From an alpha proteobacterium BAL199 (GTDB lineage Bacteria > Pseudomonadota > Alphaproteobacteria > Thalassobaculales > Thalassobaculaceae), in contig ABHC01000017.1 in NCBI GenBank assembly GCA_000171835.1, positions 62,001 through 126,000 of the forward strand: a DNA stretch of 64,000 bases, in the 5' to 3' direction. Both the position numbers and the translations under genes were made by a program. Each line of letters starts with the position of its first letter. Within the stretch, counting starts at the first letter, position 1. The notes under the pieces were generated by a model that made no database searches, had not been told where the DNA came from, and saw only the letters and a program-made list of their open reading frames with translations. Positions 26,080-34,811 of this stretch are shown here, piece after piece.

Positions 26080-26126
26080 TGGTTCCCGGAGGCGCTCGGC
26101 CCCGGGCCGAGACGAAGGAGCGACCC

Positions 26127-26426
26127 ATGGCGCGACGCTGCGAACTCACTGGCAAGGGCGTGCTGACCGGCAACAACGTCAGCCACGCCAATAACAGGAC
26201 CCGCCGGCGCTTTCTGCCGAACATCCAGGAGACCGCGCTGCTGTCCGACGTGCTCGGCCAGATGGTGCGTCTGAAGCTGTGCACCGGCGCGATACGCACG
26301 GTCGAGCATAATGGTGGCCTGGACGCATTCCTCGCCAAGGCGAAGGTCTCCGATCTGTCGCAGGAAGCTCGTCGCCTGAAGAAGCGGATCGAGAAGGTCC
26401 AGGCGCGCGCTGCCGCTGCCGCCTGA
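26127..26426 (+). CDS. rpmB: 50S ribosomal protein L28
   Basis: A 99-residue basic protein beginning [20 protein letters not shown] and continuing [11 protein letters not shown], the hallmark of L28, with an alphaproteobacterial C-terminal extension rich in Lys and Ala. L28 is a structural protein of the large subunit near the peptidyl-tRNA region. An AAGGAG site precedes ATG 26127. The gene is monocistronic, with a terminator-like hairpin in its leader and a strong terminator 25 bp after its stop. Confidence 0.96.
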   Translation: MARRCELTGKGVLTGNNVSHANNRTRRRFLPNIQETALLSDVLGQMVRLKLCTGAIRTVEHNGGLDAFLAKAKVSDLSQEARRLKKRIEKVQARAAAAA

Positions 26427-26450
26427 CACGGTCCTCGATTTTGAGAGTTT

Positions 26451-26481
26451 GACGCCCGCCGCAAGGCGGGCGTCTTCGTTT
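26451..26481 (+). terminator. Rho-independent terminator of rpmB
   Basis: GACGCCCGCC (26451-26460), the tetraloop GCAA, and GGCGGGCGTC (26465-26474) form a perfect 10-bp stem, followed by TTCGTTT. It lies 25 bp after the rpmB stop. Confidence 0.85.
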
Positions 26482-26620
26482 CAGACGGACGCTTCCGATC
26501 TACGGCTGCGGTCGGCAGTCGGAGCATACTGGGCGTCGAACGCTGTGGACGTTGATCCGGTCGCGAACTAGGGTGACACGGATCTGGCGTGGTGTGGGTC
26601 ACGCTGGCAATCGGCCACCG

Positions 26621-27235
26621 GTGAGTACGTTGAGCGGGCGCCCGGCTCTTCCAGAACTCAATATGATGTCGCCGATCAACAGCCGGTGGATTAAACACTG
26701 GTGGACACTGCCGCATGTGCATTTGATCCCGCTCCGTGCCTCGTTTGACCCGGCCGACGTGCCAAGCCTGCTGCCATTTCTCGAGATGCATGACCTGCGG
26801 GAGCCTGGGGTTTCCCGTCTTCGGCTGGTCGGCACCAAGGTGGCCCAGCGCCATGGCAAGGACCCAACCGGCGAGGACTATCTCCGGTTTGTGACTCCGG
26901 AACGGCGCGACGAGGCGTACCGGGGCCTCATGATCCCGTACCAGCATCCATGCGGGATGCGGGTGGTCATGAGCAATACTTTCGAGTCCGGGCTCTCAGC
27001 GCTGATTGAGGCCGTGGGGCTGCCGTTCCAGTTCAACGACACCGGCGGCCCGATGGTGATGTTCACGGACGTCATCGTGGGAGACGCGATGCATCTGCAT
27101 ACCAACCTGGGGCGGCTCGTTCGGTATGTCCTGCACGAACGCCAATTCATCGACGTTGGCGCCGGTATTCCCGAAGGCCACATCGATACCCTGGTCGAGC
27201 CGCGGCCGCAGGTCAGGCCAGTGGCGGAACCGTGA
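26621..27235 (+). CDS. PAS domain protein (PAS_5 type)
   Basis: A protein of about 204 residues containing one PAS-like domain of the alphaproteobacterial PAS_5 group. Hallmarks are LRASFDPADVPSLLPFLEMH, VSRLRLVGTKVAQRHGKDPT and TGEDYLRFVTP. These are standalone sensory domains of unknown ligand with no output domain. The start is uncertain: GTG 26621 keeps the N-terminal PELN segment seen in relatives, while ATG 26663 and ATG 26666 are alternatives. The stop is 31 bp from the end of the convergent RraA-like gene. Confidence 0.7.
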   Translation: MSTLSGRPALPELNMMSPINSRWIKHWWTLPHVHLIPLRASFDPADVPSLLPFLEMHDLREPGVSRLRLVGTKVAQRHGKDPTGEDYLRFVTPERRDEAYRGLMIPYQHPCGMRVVMSNTFESGLSALIEAVGLPFQFNDTGGPMVMFTDVIVGDAMHLHTNLGRLVRYVLHERQFIDVGAGIPEGHIDTLVEPRPQVRPVAEP

Positions 27236-27266
27236 TTTTAGGCCCAAGCTCGAGCATCGATGCTCG

Positions 27267-27914
27267 TTAGAACTTTCCGAACTTCAGATACGCCTGTTCG
27301 GCATCCATACCGTCCATGATGGCCCGGCGCATCTCGCCCTCGGTGCCCATCACCGCCTCGGTCTCGGTTACGGTCTCTTCGACCACCTCCTTGGGGATGA
27401 TGATCACCCCGTCGCGATCGCCCAGCAGCCAGTCGCCGGAGCGGATGGTCACGGTACCGATGGTGATCGGCTCACCAAGCTGGTCATAGGTCCAGCGTTC
27501 CACGATGTCGGCCGGAGTGTTGGCCTCGCAGAATACCGGGAACCCCATCTCCAGGATGAAGTCGGTGTCGCGGCAGTGGCCGTCGACGACATAGCCGCGG
27601 GTATCCTTGACGCGCAGCGCTTGCGCCGACAACTCGCCCATCAGGGCGATCGCCTTGGTGTTCGGTTGGCACACCAGGACCTTTCCGCTCGGCACACGCG
27701 ACAGCACCTGACTCCAGCGCAGCAGCGTCTCGTGGCGCGACAAGGTCTGGTCGACATGGCCGGAGATGGTGTGGATCTCCCCAGCGAGCCGGCGGGTCGG
27801 ATCGAGTGCGCGGATCGAGGTTGGCAGTACCTGGTTGCCGTATCCCTTGGCGCGCAGCACGTCTTGCACGGCGCTGGCGTAGCAGGCAGCGAGACGCTCG
27901 GTAAGGTCGGTCAT
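27267..27914 (-). CDS. RraA-like family protein (HMG/CHA aldolase type)
   Basis: A 215-residue protein of the RraA/MenG-like fold. Typical elements are ASAVQDVLRAKG at the N-terminus, the GYVVDGHCRDTDFILEMGFP block holding the R-D pair that binds substrate and metal, and DWLLGDRDGVIIIPKEVVEE. Family members are either regulators of RNase E or class II 4-hydroxy-4-methyl-2-oxoglutarate aldolases and oxaloacetate decarboxylases. The D-x-x-x-D/R-D residues favour the enzyme. GGGAGAGA precedes ATG 27914. It is divergent from a glutamine-synthetase-like gene, suggesting a shared catabolic or detoxifying pathway. Confidence 0.82.
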   Translation of the reverse strand: MTDLTERLAACYASAVQDVLRAKGYGNQVLPTSIRALDPTRRLAGEIHTISGHVDQTLSRHETLLRWSQVLSRVPSGKVLVCQPNTKAIALMGELSAQALRVKDTRGYVVDGHCRDTDFILEMGFPVFCEANTPADIVERWTYDQLGEPITIGTVTIRSGDWLLGDRDGVIIIPKEVVEETVTETEAVMGTEGEMRRAIMDGMDAEQAYLKFGKF

Positions 27915-28040
27915 TGATCTCTCCCTGGCCGACCTCCCGAGAGGGCCGGCATGCGTGGATGCTTTCGAAGGCATCCCGATTGTCGTAAGAGTGCTGGGTC
28001 GGCGCGGGGGCGCCGGTGAGCAACCGGGAGACTGTGACGC

Positions 28041-29408
28041 ATGGAGCCGAGCGAGGTCAAAACCGTCGAGCAGGCGATGGCGCTGGTGGATGAGCGACGA
28101 CTGTCGCACGTCAAGGTCGGGGTGTTCGACATCGACGGCATCCTGCGCGGCAAGTGGATGGGCCGCGACAAGTTCGAGGGGGCCCTGAAGAAAGGCTACG
28201 GCTTCTGTGACGTGGTGCTGGGTTGGGACTCCAACGACCAGCTGTACGACAACGTCCAGGTGACCGGCTGGCACACCGGCTATCCCGATGCCGAACTGCG
28301 ATTGCTGCCTGACACCTGCCGCGACGTCCCGTTCGAGCCGGACATGCTGTTCGTGTTGTCGGAGTTCGCCGGCAAGTGGGAGCATGTGTGCCCGCGCGCC
28401 GCCCTGCGCCGGATGATCGACAAGGCCGCCGGCATGGGCTTCGGCGTCAAGGCCGCTTGCGAGTACGAGTTCTTCCTGTTCGACGAGACCCCGGAATCGA
28501 TCCGCGCCAAGAACTACAAGAACCTGAAGCCGCTAACTCCGGGGTTCTTCGGCTATTCGGCCCTGCGCGCCTCGGTGCATGCCGACCTGCACCTGATGTT
28601 CATCGAGACCATGGAGCAGATGGGCATCCCGATCGAGGGCCTGCACACCGAGACCGGCCCAGGCGTGCTGGAGGCGGCGATCCAGGTGTCGGATGCGCTG
28701 GAGGCGGCCGACCGGGCCGCCCTGTTCAAGACCTTCGCCAAGGTGTTCTTCCAGCGTCACGAACTGATGGCGACGTTTATGGCCAAGTGGGCGATGAATG
28801 TTCCGGGCCAATCCGGCCATATCCATCTGTCGCTGACCGACAAGAAGGGCAAGCCGGTGTTCCACGACGCCAAGGCGCCGAACACCCTGTCCGACACCAT
28901 GCGCTGGTTCATCGGCGGCCAGCAGGCGCTGATGCCGGAGTTGCTGGCAATGACCGCGTCGACGGTGAACGCCTACACCCGGCTGATTCCCGGCTTTTGG
29001 GCGCCGACCGACGCGACCTGGGGGGCCGACAACCGCACCACCGCGTTGCGGGCGATCACCGGCTCGCCGTCGGCCCAGCGGGTCGAGTACCGGGTCGGCA
29101 GCGCCGACTCCAATCCGTACCTCGCCATGGCCGCCGCTCTCGGCTCGGGCCTGTGGGGCATCGAGAACAAAATCGAGCCCGGTCCCGGCGTGGTCGGCAA
29201 CGCCTATGACAAGACCTTCCCGGCCAAGCTGGCGCTGCCGCGCACCTTGTGGGACGCCGCCCAGCGGATGAAGAAATCGAAGGCCGGCCGGGCGCTGTTC
29301 GGCGATGCGTTCGTCGAGCACTTCGCCGCCACCCGCGAGTGGGAGGAGCGCGAATTCCGGCGAGCGGTCACCGACTGGGAGATGCAACGCTACTTCGAGA
29401 TCATCTGA
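28041..29408 (+). CDS. Glutamine synthetase family protein (GlnA-like ligase)
   Basis: A 455-residue ligase with an N-terminal beta-grasp domain (VKVGVFDIDGILRGKWMGRD) and a catalytic beta-barrel containing CEYEFFLFDE, TETGPGVLEAAIQVSDALEA, PGQSGHIHLSL (ATP/substrate histidine) and EYRVGSADSNPYLAMAAALG (Arg and Glu of the active site). It differs from housekeeping GlnA: it lacks the adenylylation loop tyrosine context and has a D-I-D-G-I-L-R start typical of gamma-glutamyl-amine or -ether ligases. Substrate is unknown. A CGGGAG site lies before ATG 28041. Neighbours are a divergent RraA-like protein and a convergent MaoC protein. Confidence 0.82.
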   Translation: MEPSEVKTVEQAMALVDERRLSHVKVGVFDIDGILRGKWMGRDKFEGALKKGYGFCDVVLGWDSNDQLYDNVQVTGWHTGYPDAELRLLPDTCRDVPFEPDMLFVLSEFAGKWEHVCPRAALRRMIDKAAGMGFGVKAACEYEFFLFDETPESIRAKNYKNLKPLTPGFFGYSALRASVHADLHLMFIETMEQMGIPIEGLHTETGPGVLEAAIQVSDALEAADRAALFKTFAKVFFQRHELMATFMAKWAMNVPGQSGHIHLSLTDKKGKPVFHDAKAPNTLSDTMRWFIGGQQALMPELLAMTASTVNAYTRLIPGFWAPTDATWGADNRTTALRAITGSPSAQRVEYRVGSADSNPYLAMAAALGSGLWGIENKIEPGPGVVGNAYDKTFPAKLALPRTLWDAAQRMKKSKAGRALFGDAFVEHFAATREWEEREFRRAVTDWEMQRYFEII

Positions 29409-29429
29409 CCGGACAGCGCTCGGAGGCCC

Positions 29430-29927
29430 TTACGCGGCGGGGCGCTTGCGGATCAGGTAGCGGTGCTCGCCGGTCAGCACCAGTTCGCGTTTCTGGTTGT
29501 GGATGGTGGTGCCCATGACCAGCACGCCGGTGGTGCGCTGCACGATCAGTTCGGCGACCTGAAGGGCCGGATACAAGGTGTCGCCGGCAATCACCGGGCG
29601 CAGGAATTTCGACGACTGCTCCAGGAAACCGATCAGCGAGTCGGATACCTCGTGCGGGAAGCGCCCGGCGCCGGCCGCGGTGAAGCACAGCACCTGCAGG
29701 CCATGCGCCAGCAGGCCCGGCAGGCCGCGCGCGCGGCAGAACTCGACGTCGTAGTGGATCGGGTGATTGTCGCCGGACACCGCCTGGAACGCAGCGAAGT
29801 TCGCCTCGGTGATGGTGCGGCTCGGCAGCACGTAGCGCTCGCCGACGACGAAATCCTCGAACCAGCGCTGGGGTGTCACAGCATGGGCCGAGGGATCGAA
29901 GGTCGGATCGGGCGAGGATGCCATCAT
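29430..29927 (-). CDS. MaoC-like (R)-hydratase domain protein
   Basis: A 165-residue hot-dog-fold protein with the MaoC hydratase signature: FEDFVVGERYVLPSRTITEA, then FQAVSGDNHPIHYDVEFCRA, where D and H are the catalytic dyad, and GLLAHGLQVL. Such proteins hydrate trans-2-enoyl-CoA or act as dehydratases on branched or aromatic acyl-CoA. Here it is the last gene of a minus-strand run with a Pse-associated methylase and a cytidylyltransferase, and its ATG at 29927 overlaps the methylase stop. A role in making an acyl group for the sugar or glycan is possible but unproven. Confidence 0.82.
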   Translation of the reverse strand: MMASSPDPTFDPSAHAVTPQRWFEDFVVGERYVLPSRTITEANFAAFQAVSGDNHPIHYDVEFCRARGLPGLLAHGLQVLCFTAAGAGRFPHEVSDSLIGFLEQSSKFLRPVIAGDTLYPALQVAELIVQRTTGVLVMGTTIHNQKRELVLTGEHRYLIRKRPAA

Positions 29928-30550
29928 CCATGCTTCTCCAGCAGGAACCAAGTCAGGTCGTCGGCCGGAAAGTTCGGGTCGCGGTGGTACTGGAACCCGT
30001 AATCGACCAGCCTGAGATCGGGGAATCGGTCGAGGATCTCGCCCGCGAAATCGCGTTTGAACAGCCGATCGCTGTGCCCGCGGTACGGGATCGCGACCGG
30101 GGCCGGGTTGTAGTACTCGGCCACCAGGATCAGCCGCCCGGACGCAGCGTGCAGGTTGTCGTAGACGGTCGGCAGGGCGTCCGGGTTGATGTGGATGAGG
30201 ACGCCGGAGCAGAAGGCGAGGTCATAGGTTCGGGTTGCGTGCCGTTCCAGGATCGAGCCGTGAAGGGCTGTCACGCCGTCGATCTGCTTCAGGGACTCCA
30301 CCGCCTTGGCGTTGATTTCGATGGCCGCAAGCTCGATGGCCGGAAGCAATCGGCGCAACGCCAGCAGGTTCAGGCCGATGTTCGGTCCGAATTCGATGGC
30401 GGAGGTGACCGGTCCGGCGCGGCGCAGGGCGTTCGACAGCATGTGGCTGCGCCCGGCAACCAATGCCTCGCCACGGTTGCGGTCGGCGTAGTCGTTGCCG
30501 AACGCCCCGCTCCAGAACGCCTCCTGCTCGGTCTTCCAGGCATCAGTCAT
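29924..30550 (-). CDS. Pseudaminic acid biosynthesis-associated methylase (TIGR03587-like)
   Basis: A 208-residue SAM-dependent methyltransferase. The SAM site is AIEFGPNIGLNLLALRRLLP followed by IELAAIEINAKAV. The family-specific C-terminal block is present: VLIHINPDALPTVYD, AEYYNPAPVAIPYRGHSDRL and FKRDFAGEILDRFPDLRLVD. Proteins of this family occur next to pseudaminic acid genes and are thought to O-methylate the nonulosonic acid or its precursor. It overlaps the cytidylyltransferase gene by 8 bp upstream and the MaoC gene by 4 bp downstream. Confidence 0.85.
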   Translation of the reverse strand: MTDAWKTEQEAFWSGAFGNDYADRNRGEALVAGRSHMLSNALRRAGPVTSAIEFGPNIGLNLLALRRLLPAIELAAIEINAKAVESLKQIDGVTALHGSILERHATRTYDLAFCSGVLIHINPDALPTVYDNLHAASGRLILVAEYYNPAPVAIPYRGHSDRLFKRDFAGEILDRFPDLRLVDYGFQYHRDPNFPADDLTWFLLEKHG

Positions 30551-31310
30551 CGGAGTCTCCCGAAATTGGCTGTTCATAGCGTCGCTGCTTCTGGCCGACG
30601 CCGGCATTCAGCGCCCGCCAGTCGGGGTGCTTGTCCAGCAGCGCGATCACGTCGCGCCAGCCGAAATTGGGGTTGGCCGGCAGCAGCGCCTCCAGGATCC
30701 GGACCAGTAGTTCGTAGTCCGATCGTTCGTCCAGCGTCCAGCGATAGCCCGACAGATCCTTCGGCGCCAGATGCCGGGCAATCCGGAACCGCTCGGGCTG
30801 ACGGTACAGGAACGGCGTGACGTGTTCGCGGTCATAGGGATCGTCCGTCTCGGCATTGGCAAGTCGCAGTGCCGCCATCGAGGCGACCTCGACGTCGAGC
30901 CCGATCGGCCAGGTGCGTGGCACGCTGTTGGTGGCGTAGTCGACGGCCGGATCGGCGGAGCGGAACACCGTCATCACGGCGTCGATCAACTCGGGGTCGG
31001 TCAGCGGACAGTCGCCGGTCAGCCGCACGACGGTGTCGGCGCCGACGCGCTCGGCGGCTGCAACGAAGCGACCGAGCACGTCTTGTTCGGAGCCGCGAAA
31101 CACGGCGATGTTCTCGCGCTCGGCCAGATCGGCGACTTTGTCGTCGGTGGCGTTGGCGGTGGTCGCGATGCAGATCGCGTCGACCGAACGGGCCCGCCGG
31201 ACCCGGTCGATCTGATGCGCCAGCATCTCCCGGCCGGCCGCGGGCAGCAGCACCTTGCCGGGCAGGCGGGTCGAGGTCATGCGGGCCTGGATCACAGCGG
31301 CAACGGTCAC
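30543..31310 (-). CDS. SpsF/NeuA-type cytidylyltransferase (candidate PseF)
   Basis: A nucleotidyltransferase of about 255 residues with the CMP-sugar fold: VAAVIQARMTSTRLPGKVLL at the N-terminus (nucleotide-binding R and K), VVRLTGDCPLTDPELIDAVM (metal-binding D) and LDVEVASMAALRLA. The group (COG1861) activates nonulosonic acids or related sugars. In this context CMP-pseudaminate synthesis is the probable reaction, taking the place of classical PseF. No ATG is available: GTG 31310 is used, with TTG 31334 and GTG codons between as alternatives. It is divergent from the GNAT gene, with the promoters sharing under 100 bp. Confidence 0.75.
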   Translation of the reverse strand: MTVAAVIQARMTSTRLPGKVLLPAAGREMLAHQIDRVRRARSVDAICIATTANATDDKVADLAERENIAVFRGSEQDVLGRFVAAAERVGADTVVRLTGDCPLTDPELIDAVMTVFRSADPAVDYATNSVPRTWPIGLDVEVASMAALRLANAETDDPYDREHVTPFLYRQPERFRIARHLAPKDLSGYRWTLDERSDYELLVRILEALLPANPNFGWRDVIALLDKHPDWRALNAGVGQKQRRYEQPISGDSDD

Positions 31311-31398
31311 TGGCGGTTCCACCACTCCTGCCAAGCGGGCTAGTCGCTTGTAGCATGGGATCGTCGCAGCGCCGGCCGCAAGCGGCTAAGCTGCAGCC

Positions 31399-31869
31399 AT
31401 GATGGACAGGCCAAAGATCACCCTGCGCCGAGCGTGCCGAGACGACTCGGCCGACCTGTTGGCTTGGCGCAACGATCCCGATACCCGGGTGAACTCCCGC
31501 AACACCGCGGAGATCGCCCAGGCGTCTCATGAGTCGTGGCTCGACAAGGCGCTGAACGACGCGAATCGACGGATCTGGATCGTTGAACGTGATGGCCGGA
31601 AGATCGGCACTGTCTCGGCTGTTCGCACCGCGTCTGCCGAGGTGGAATTGTCGATCACCGTGGCGCCGGAAATGCGCGGCCGGGGAGAGAGCGGCGGCAT
31701 GATCCGGTCAGCCGTCCTCGAGTCTATGACAGAGTGGCCGGATGTGGTCATCCGGGCGGTGGTGCGCGTCGAGAACGCGGCGAGCCGTCGTGCGTTCGAG
31801 CGTTGCGGGTTCGGCGTCACCGGCGAAGATGATGGGCTGCTGGTCTATCGGCTGATTGACGATGGGTGA
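31399..31869 (+). CDS. GNAT acetyltransferase, probable PseH-like
   Basis: A 156-residue acetyltransferase with RimJ/RimL-PseH features: ITLRRACRDDSADLLAWRND at the N-terminus, the acetyl-CoA loop VAPEMRGRGESGGMIRSAVL and the terminal VRVENAASRRAFERCGF. In the Pse pathway PseH acetylates the 4-amino group of UDP-4-amino-6-deoxy-altrose before PseG. The assignment rests on the family and on the genes around it. Its stop overlaps the start of the first TPR-glycosyltransferase gene by 8 bp, so the two are translationally coupled. Confidence 0.72.
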   Translation: MMDRPKITLRRACRDDSADLLAWRNDPDTRVNSRNTAEIAQASHESWLDKALNDANRRIWIVERDGRKIGTVSAVRTASAEVELSITVAPEMRGRGESGGMIRSAVLESMTEWPDVVIRAVVRVENAASRRAFERCGFGVTGEDDGLLVYRLIDDG

Positions 31870-33691
31870 TCCGGAGCTGGATGCCCCGTCGGTCGAGACG
31901 GGGCTTGCGCTGCACCGAGCCGGGAGACTGCGCGAGGCGATGGCGGTCTATGGACAGGTGCTCCGAGTCGACAAGCGGCAGCCGGCCGCGTTGCACGGAC
32001 TGGCGCTGGCGCTGCACCAGTTGGGGGATCACGCTGCCGCGGAGCCGTTGATGTTCGCAGCGGTCCGGCTTGATCCGAGGGTTCCGGGGTACCGCAACAA
32101 TTTCGGAACGATCCTGCGGGCGGTCGGCCAGCATGAGCGCGCCGTGGCGAACTTCCGCGAGGCGTTGCGGCTGAATCCGCTCTATGCCGATGCTCGGGCC
32201 AATCTCGGCAGTGCCCTGCCATGGTTGAGCCACGAGCGCGATGCCCGGCACCATCTGCACTGGGCCTGTCTTTTGGAACCAGCGCATAGCGAAGGCTGGG
32301 CCAGTCTCGGTGCACTGGAGCGGTCGGCGGGACAACTCGAACGGTCGATCACGGCGCAGCGCAGGGCACTGGCAACGCAGCCCCTGAGCGCGGCGTGGCG
32401 GCTGAACGCCGGGTCGGCACTGCTGGAGGTCGAGCGGCTTGAGGCGGCCCGGAAACATCTGATCCGTGCCGCGATGCTCGATCCTGGGCTGGCGGGGGCC
32501 TGGAACGACCTCGGGTATCTGCTCCTGACGCAGTTGCAGACTGTGTCGGCAGACCGCTGCTTCCGGCACGCGGCTTTCGCTAAGCCATCCTACGGGGCCG
32601 CCTGGGCTGGTCGAGCCGAAATTGCGGCGATCGATGGAGATCTCGATGCGGCGGTCCGCTACGCGAACCGTGCGGTCGAGGCCGAACCCGGCAATCCGCA
32701 ACTGCAGTTCAGGCGTGGCATCCACAGGTTGGCTGCAGGCGACCTGAAGGGTGGCTGGGCCGACCATGACGCGATGTGGCGGAAACCCAACGCCGTCCAG
32801 CGCATAGGGGCACCGCGGCGCTGGGCGGGCGACTCGCTTGCAGGCAAGACTTTGCTGGTAGCAGCCGATCAGGGCATCGGCGACGAACTGCTGTTCTCCA
32901 GCTGCATCCCCGACGCCATGCAGGCCGCGGACCGTGTGGTGCTGGAGTGCGATCCGCGGCTTGAAACTTTGTTCAGGCGTTCGTTTCCCGGGGTGTTCGT
33001 CCATCGCTACGCGCGGGGCGGAACCCGCACCCGGCCGACCCAGAACTACGACTGGATCCCGCCCGACCTCTCGCCGGACGTGATGATCGAGGAAGGCGGG
33101 TTGATGCGCTGGTTCCGGTCTTCAGTCGAAGCCTGCGATGCCGCCGGGCAGCCGTGGCTTGTGCCGGACCCGGTCCGGGGTGCGGCTATGCGTGCCGTGG
33201 TTTCGAAGCTCGGACCGGGGCTGAAGATCGGCGTTTCCTGGCGCAGCATGCGGCAGACCGAGGCGCGGAACGTGCACTATCCGGGGTTGGCGGCGCTCGC
33301 ACCGATCCTGGCGGTGCCGGGCGTCACCTTCGTCTGTCTGCAATACGGCGCCGGCTGGCAGGACGAGTTGCGTGCCAGCCGGGCACCGGTGTCGGTCGTT
33401 CCTGGGCTCGATACCACGTCCGACATCGAAGGCGTGGCGGCGCTGGCCGCCAGCCTCGATGGGGTGATCTGTCCGTCCAGCACCATCGGCTGGATCGGCG
33501 CCGGGGTTGGAACCTCGGTCTGGCTGCTGTCGAACGAGCCGGTGTTCCTGGAGTTCGGGCTGAAGCGACTACCGGGCTTTCCGACCGTCCGGCCGTTCAG
33601 CAAGCGTCAGACGGATCCCTGGCAGCCGATGCTGGCGCAGGTCGCACAGGAGCTTGCTGCCTGGTCGGTTCGAGAATCGGGCGGCGTCTGA
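31862..33691 (+). CDS. TPR-glycosyltransferase, FlmG-like (copy 1)
   Basis: A 609-residue modular protein. Residues about 1-290 form some seven tetratricopeptide repeats (HRAGRLREAMAVYGQVLRVD, AVANFREALRLNPLYADARA). Residues about 320-600 form a GT-B/heptosyltransferase-like domain (TLLVAADQGIGDELLFSSCI, VVLECDPRL, LKIGVSWRSM, VICPSSTIGWIGAGVG). This is the layout of Caulobacter FlmG, whose TPR part binds flagellin and whose catalytic part attaches pseudaminic acid. The pse genes around it support the same role. ATG 31862 overlaps the GNAT stop. A paralogue of equal length lies at 35878-37710. Confidence 0.78.
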   Translation: MGDPELDAPSVETGLALHRAGRLREAMAVYGQVLRVDKRQPAALHGLALALHQLGDHAAAEPLMFAAVRLDPRVPGYRNNFGTILRAVGQHERAVANFREALRLNPLYADARANLGSALPWLSHERDARHHLHWACLLEPAHSEGWASLGALERSAGQLERSITAQRRALATQPLSAAWRLNAGSALLEVERLEAARKHLIRAAMLDPGLAGAWNDLGYLLLTQLQTVSADRCFRHAAFAKPSYGAAWAGRAEIAAIDGDLDAAVRYANRAVEAEPGNPQLQFRRGIHRLAAGDLKGGWADHDAMWRKPNAVQRIGAPRRWAGDSLAGKTLLVAADQGIGDELLFSSCIPDAMQAADRVVLECDPRLETLFRRSFPGVFVHRYARGGTRTRPTQNYDWIPPDLSPDVMIEEGGLMRWFRSSVEACDAAGQPWLVPDPVRGAAMRAVVSKLGPGLKIGVSWRSMRQTEARNVHYPGLAALAPILAVPGVTFVCLQYGAGWQDELRASRAPVSVVPGLDTTSDIEGVAALAASLDGVICPSSTIGWIGAGVGTSVWLLSNEPVFLEFGLKRLPGFPTVRPFSKRQTDPWQPMLAQVAQELAAWSVRESGGV

Positions 33692-33703
33692 GCGGGACGT
33701 AGG

Positions 33704-34786
33704 CTAGGGGCGAAGCGCCAGAACCGACGGTGCGACTTGGGCGATCACCCGGGCCACGCCGTGACCGTCGACCAGCGTTCCAGCGATCTCGGACATCGCC
33801 GCTCGGCGTGCCGGGTCGCGCGCCAAGCCAAGGATGGACGCACCGAGACTGTCGGCGTCGAGATCGGCGAACGGTCCGAGCATCTGCGCAGCACCCAGCG
33901 CGTCCATCCGGCGGGCGGGAGCAATCTCTTCCGGCACCAATGCCCCCAGCAGCATCGGCGCGCCGCGGCTGGCGAGTTCCAGCACTGTCGATCCGCTGGC
34001 GGAGACCACCATGTCGGCTTCGTCCATCAGGCTGACCATGTCCTGGACGTCGTGCAGGACCTCGATCCCTCGATCGCTCCCCGCGGCAGACTGCAGCCGC
34101 GCAAGCGCCGGGTTGGCGGCGCCGACCACCAGTCGAATCTCGGCGAGGCCCGGTTCCGCCTCCCGAGCCCATTGGGCGGCGGCCAGGACTGTCGCCGAGA
34201 CGCCAGCCGGATCGGCCCCGCCCAGCAACAGCAGCAGACGGCGTGCGACCAGCGGATGCTTGCGGGCCGGCACCGGGCGGGCGAACTCCGGCCGCAACAG
34301 GGCATAGCGCGGCCCGGCGAGGACGGCTGCGTCGGTCCGGCCGGCGTAGTGTTCGGTCTCGGCGTAGACGTTGTGATTCACGACGAAGGCGCCGGGAACC
34401 CATGTCCGGGCGGCTGTATCGTCGACCATCAGCAGCGGCGCGCGGCTCGCGGCCAACGTTGCCAGGAACTCCTCGTCAAAAGTCCAACCATCGACCGCTA
34501 CGAGATCGTTGTCGTCGAGCCAGACTGTCTCTCTGGGGTCCGGCAGAGGATGCACCGCGACCCCCCCGGCTTCGGCCCGACGGCGCAACGCGTCCGGCAA
34601 TTGGTGGCTGGCCAGTTGGGCATTTCCCCCGGCGCGCAACCATCCCAGCGCGAGGGCGAGGCCGCGCATCACGTGCCCGGTGCCGATGGTGGGACCAGCA
34701 TCGGCCCGGACCGTGAGGCGAGCACCGTTCAGCGAAGGCAGCCTTGGCGCTTCGCCGGTTCCGGAGCCGGTGTTACCTTCATCCAT
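33704..34786 (-). CDS. pseG: UDP-2,4-diacetamido-2,4,6-trideoxy-beta-L-altropyranose hydrolase
   Basis: A 360-residue GT-B-like hydrolase that removes UDP from the Pse precursor. The PseG signature RADAGPTIGTGHVMRGLALA is present with the catalytic histidine, followed by LLMVDDTAAR, RPEFARPV, LLLLLGGADPAG and MVVSASGSTVLELASRGAPM in the nucleotide-binding half. ATG 34786 gives a normal length, and the open frame upstream of it overlaps pseI's 5' region. The gene is convergent with TPR-glycosyltransferase 1 (12-bp gap) and divergent from pseI with only 25 bp between the start codons. Confidence 0.9.
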   Translation of the reverse strand: MDEGNTGSGTGEAPRLPSLNGARLTVRADAGPTIGTGHVMRGLALALGWLRAGGNAQLASHQLPDALRRRAEAGGVAVHPLPDPRETVWLDDNDLVAVDGWTFDEEFLATLAASRAPLLMVDDTAARTWVPGAFVVNHNVYAETEHYAGRTDAAVLAGPRYALLRPEFARPVPARKHPLVARRLLLLLGGADPAGVSATVLAAAQWAREAEPGLAEIRLVVGAANPALARLQSAAGSDRGIEVLHDVQDMVSLMDEADMVVSASGSTVLELASRGAPMLLGALVPEEIAPARRMDALGAAQMLGPFADLDADSLGASILGLARDPARRAAMSEIAGTLVDGHGVARVIAQVAPSVLALRP

Positions 34787-34811
34787 CGCGTGACCCATGC
34801 CGGGAACGATC

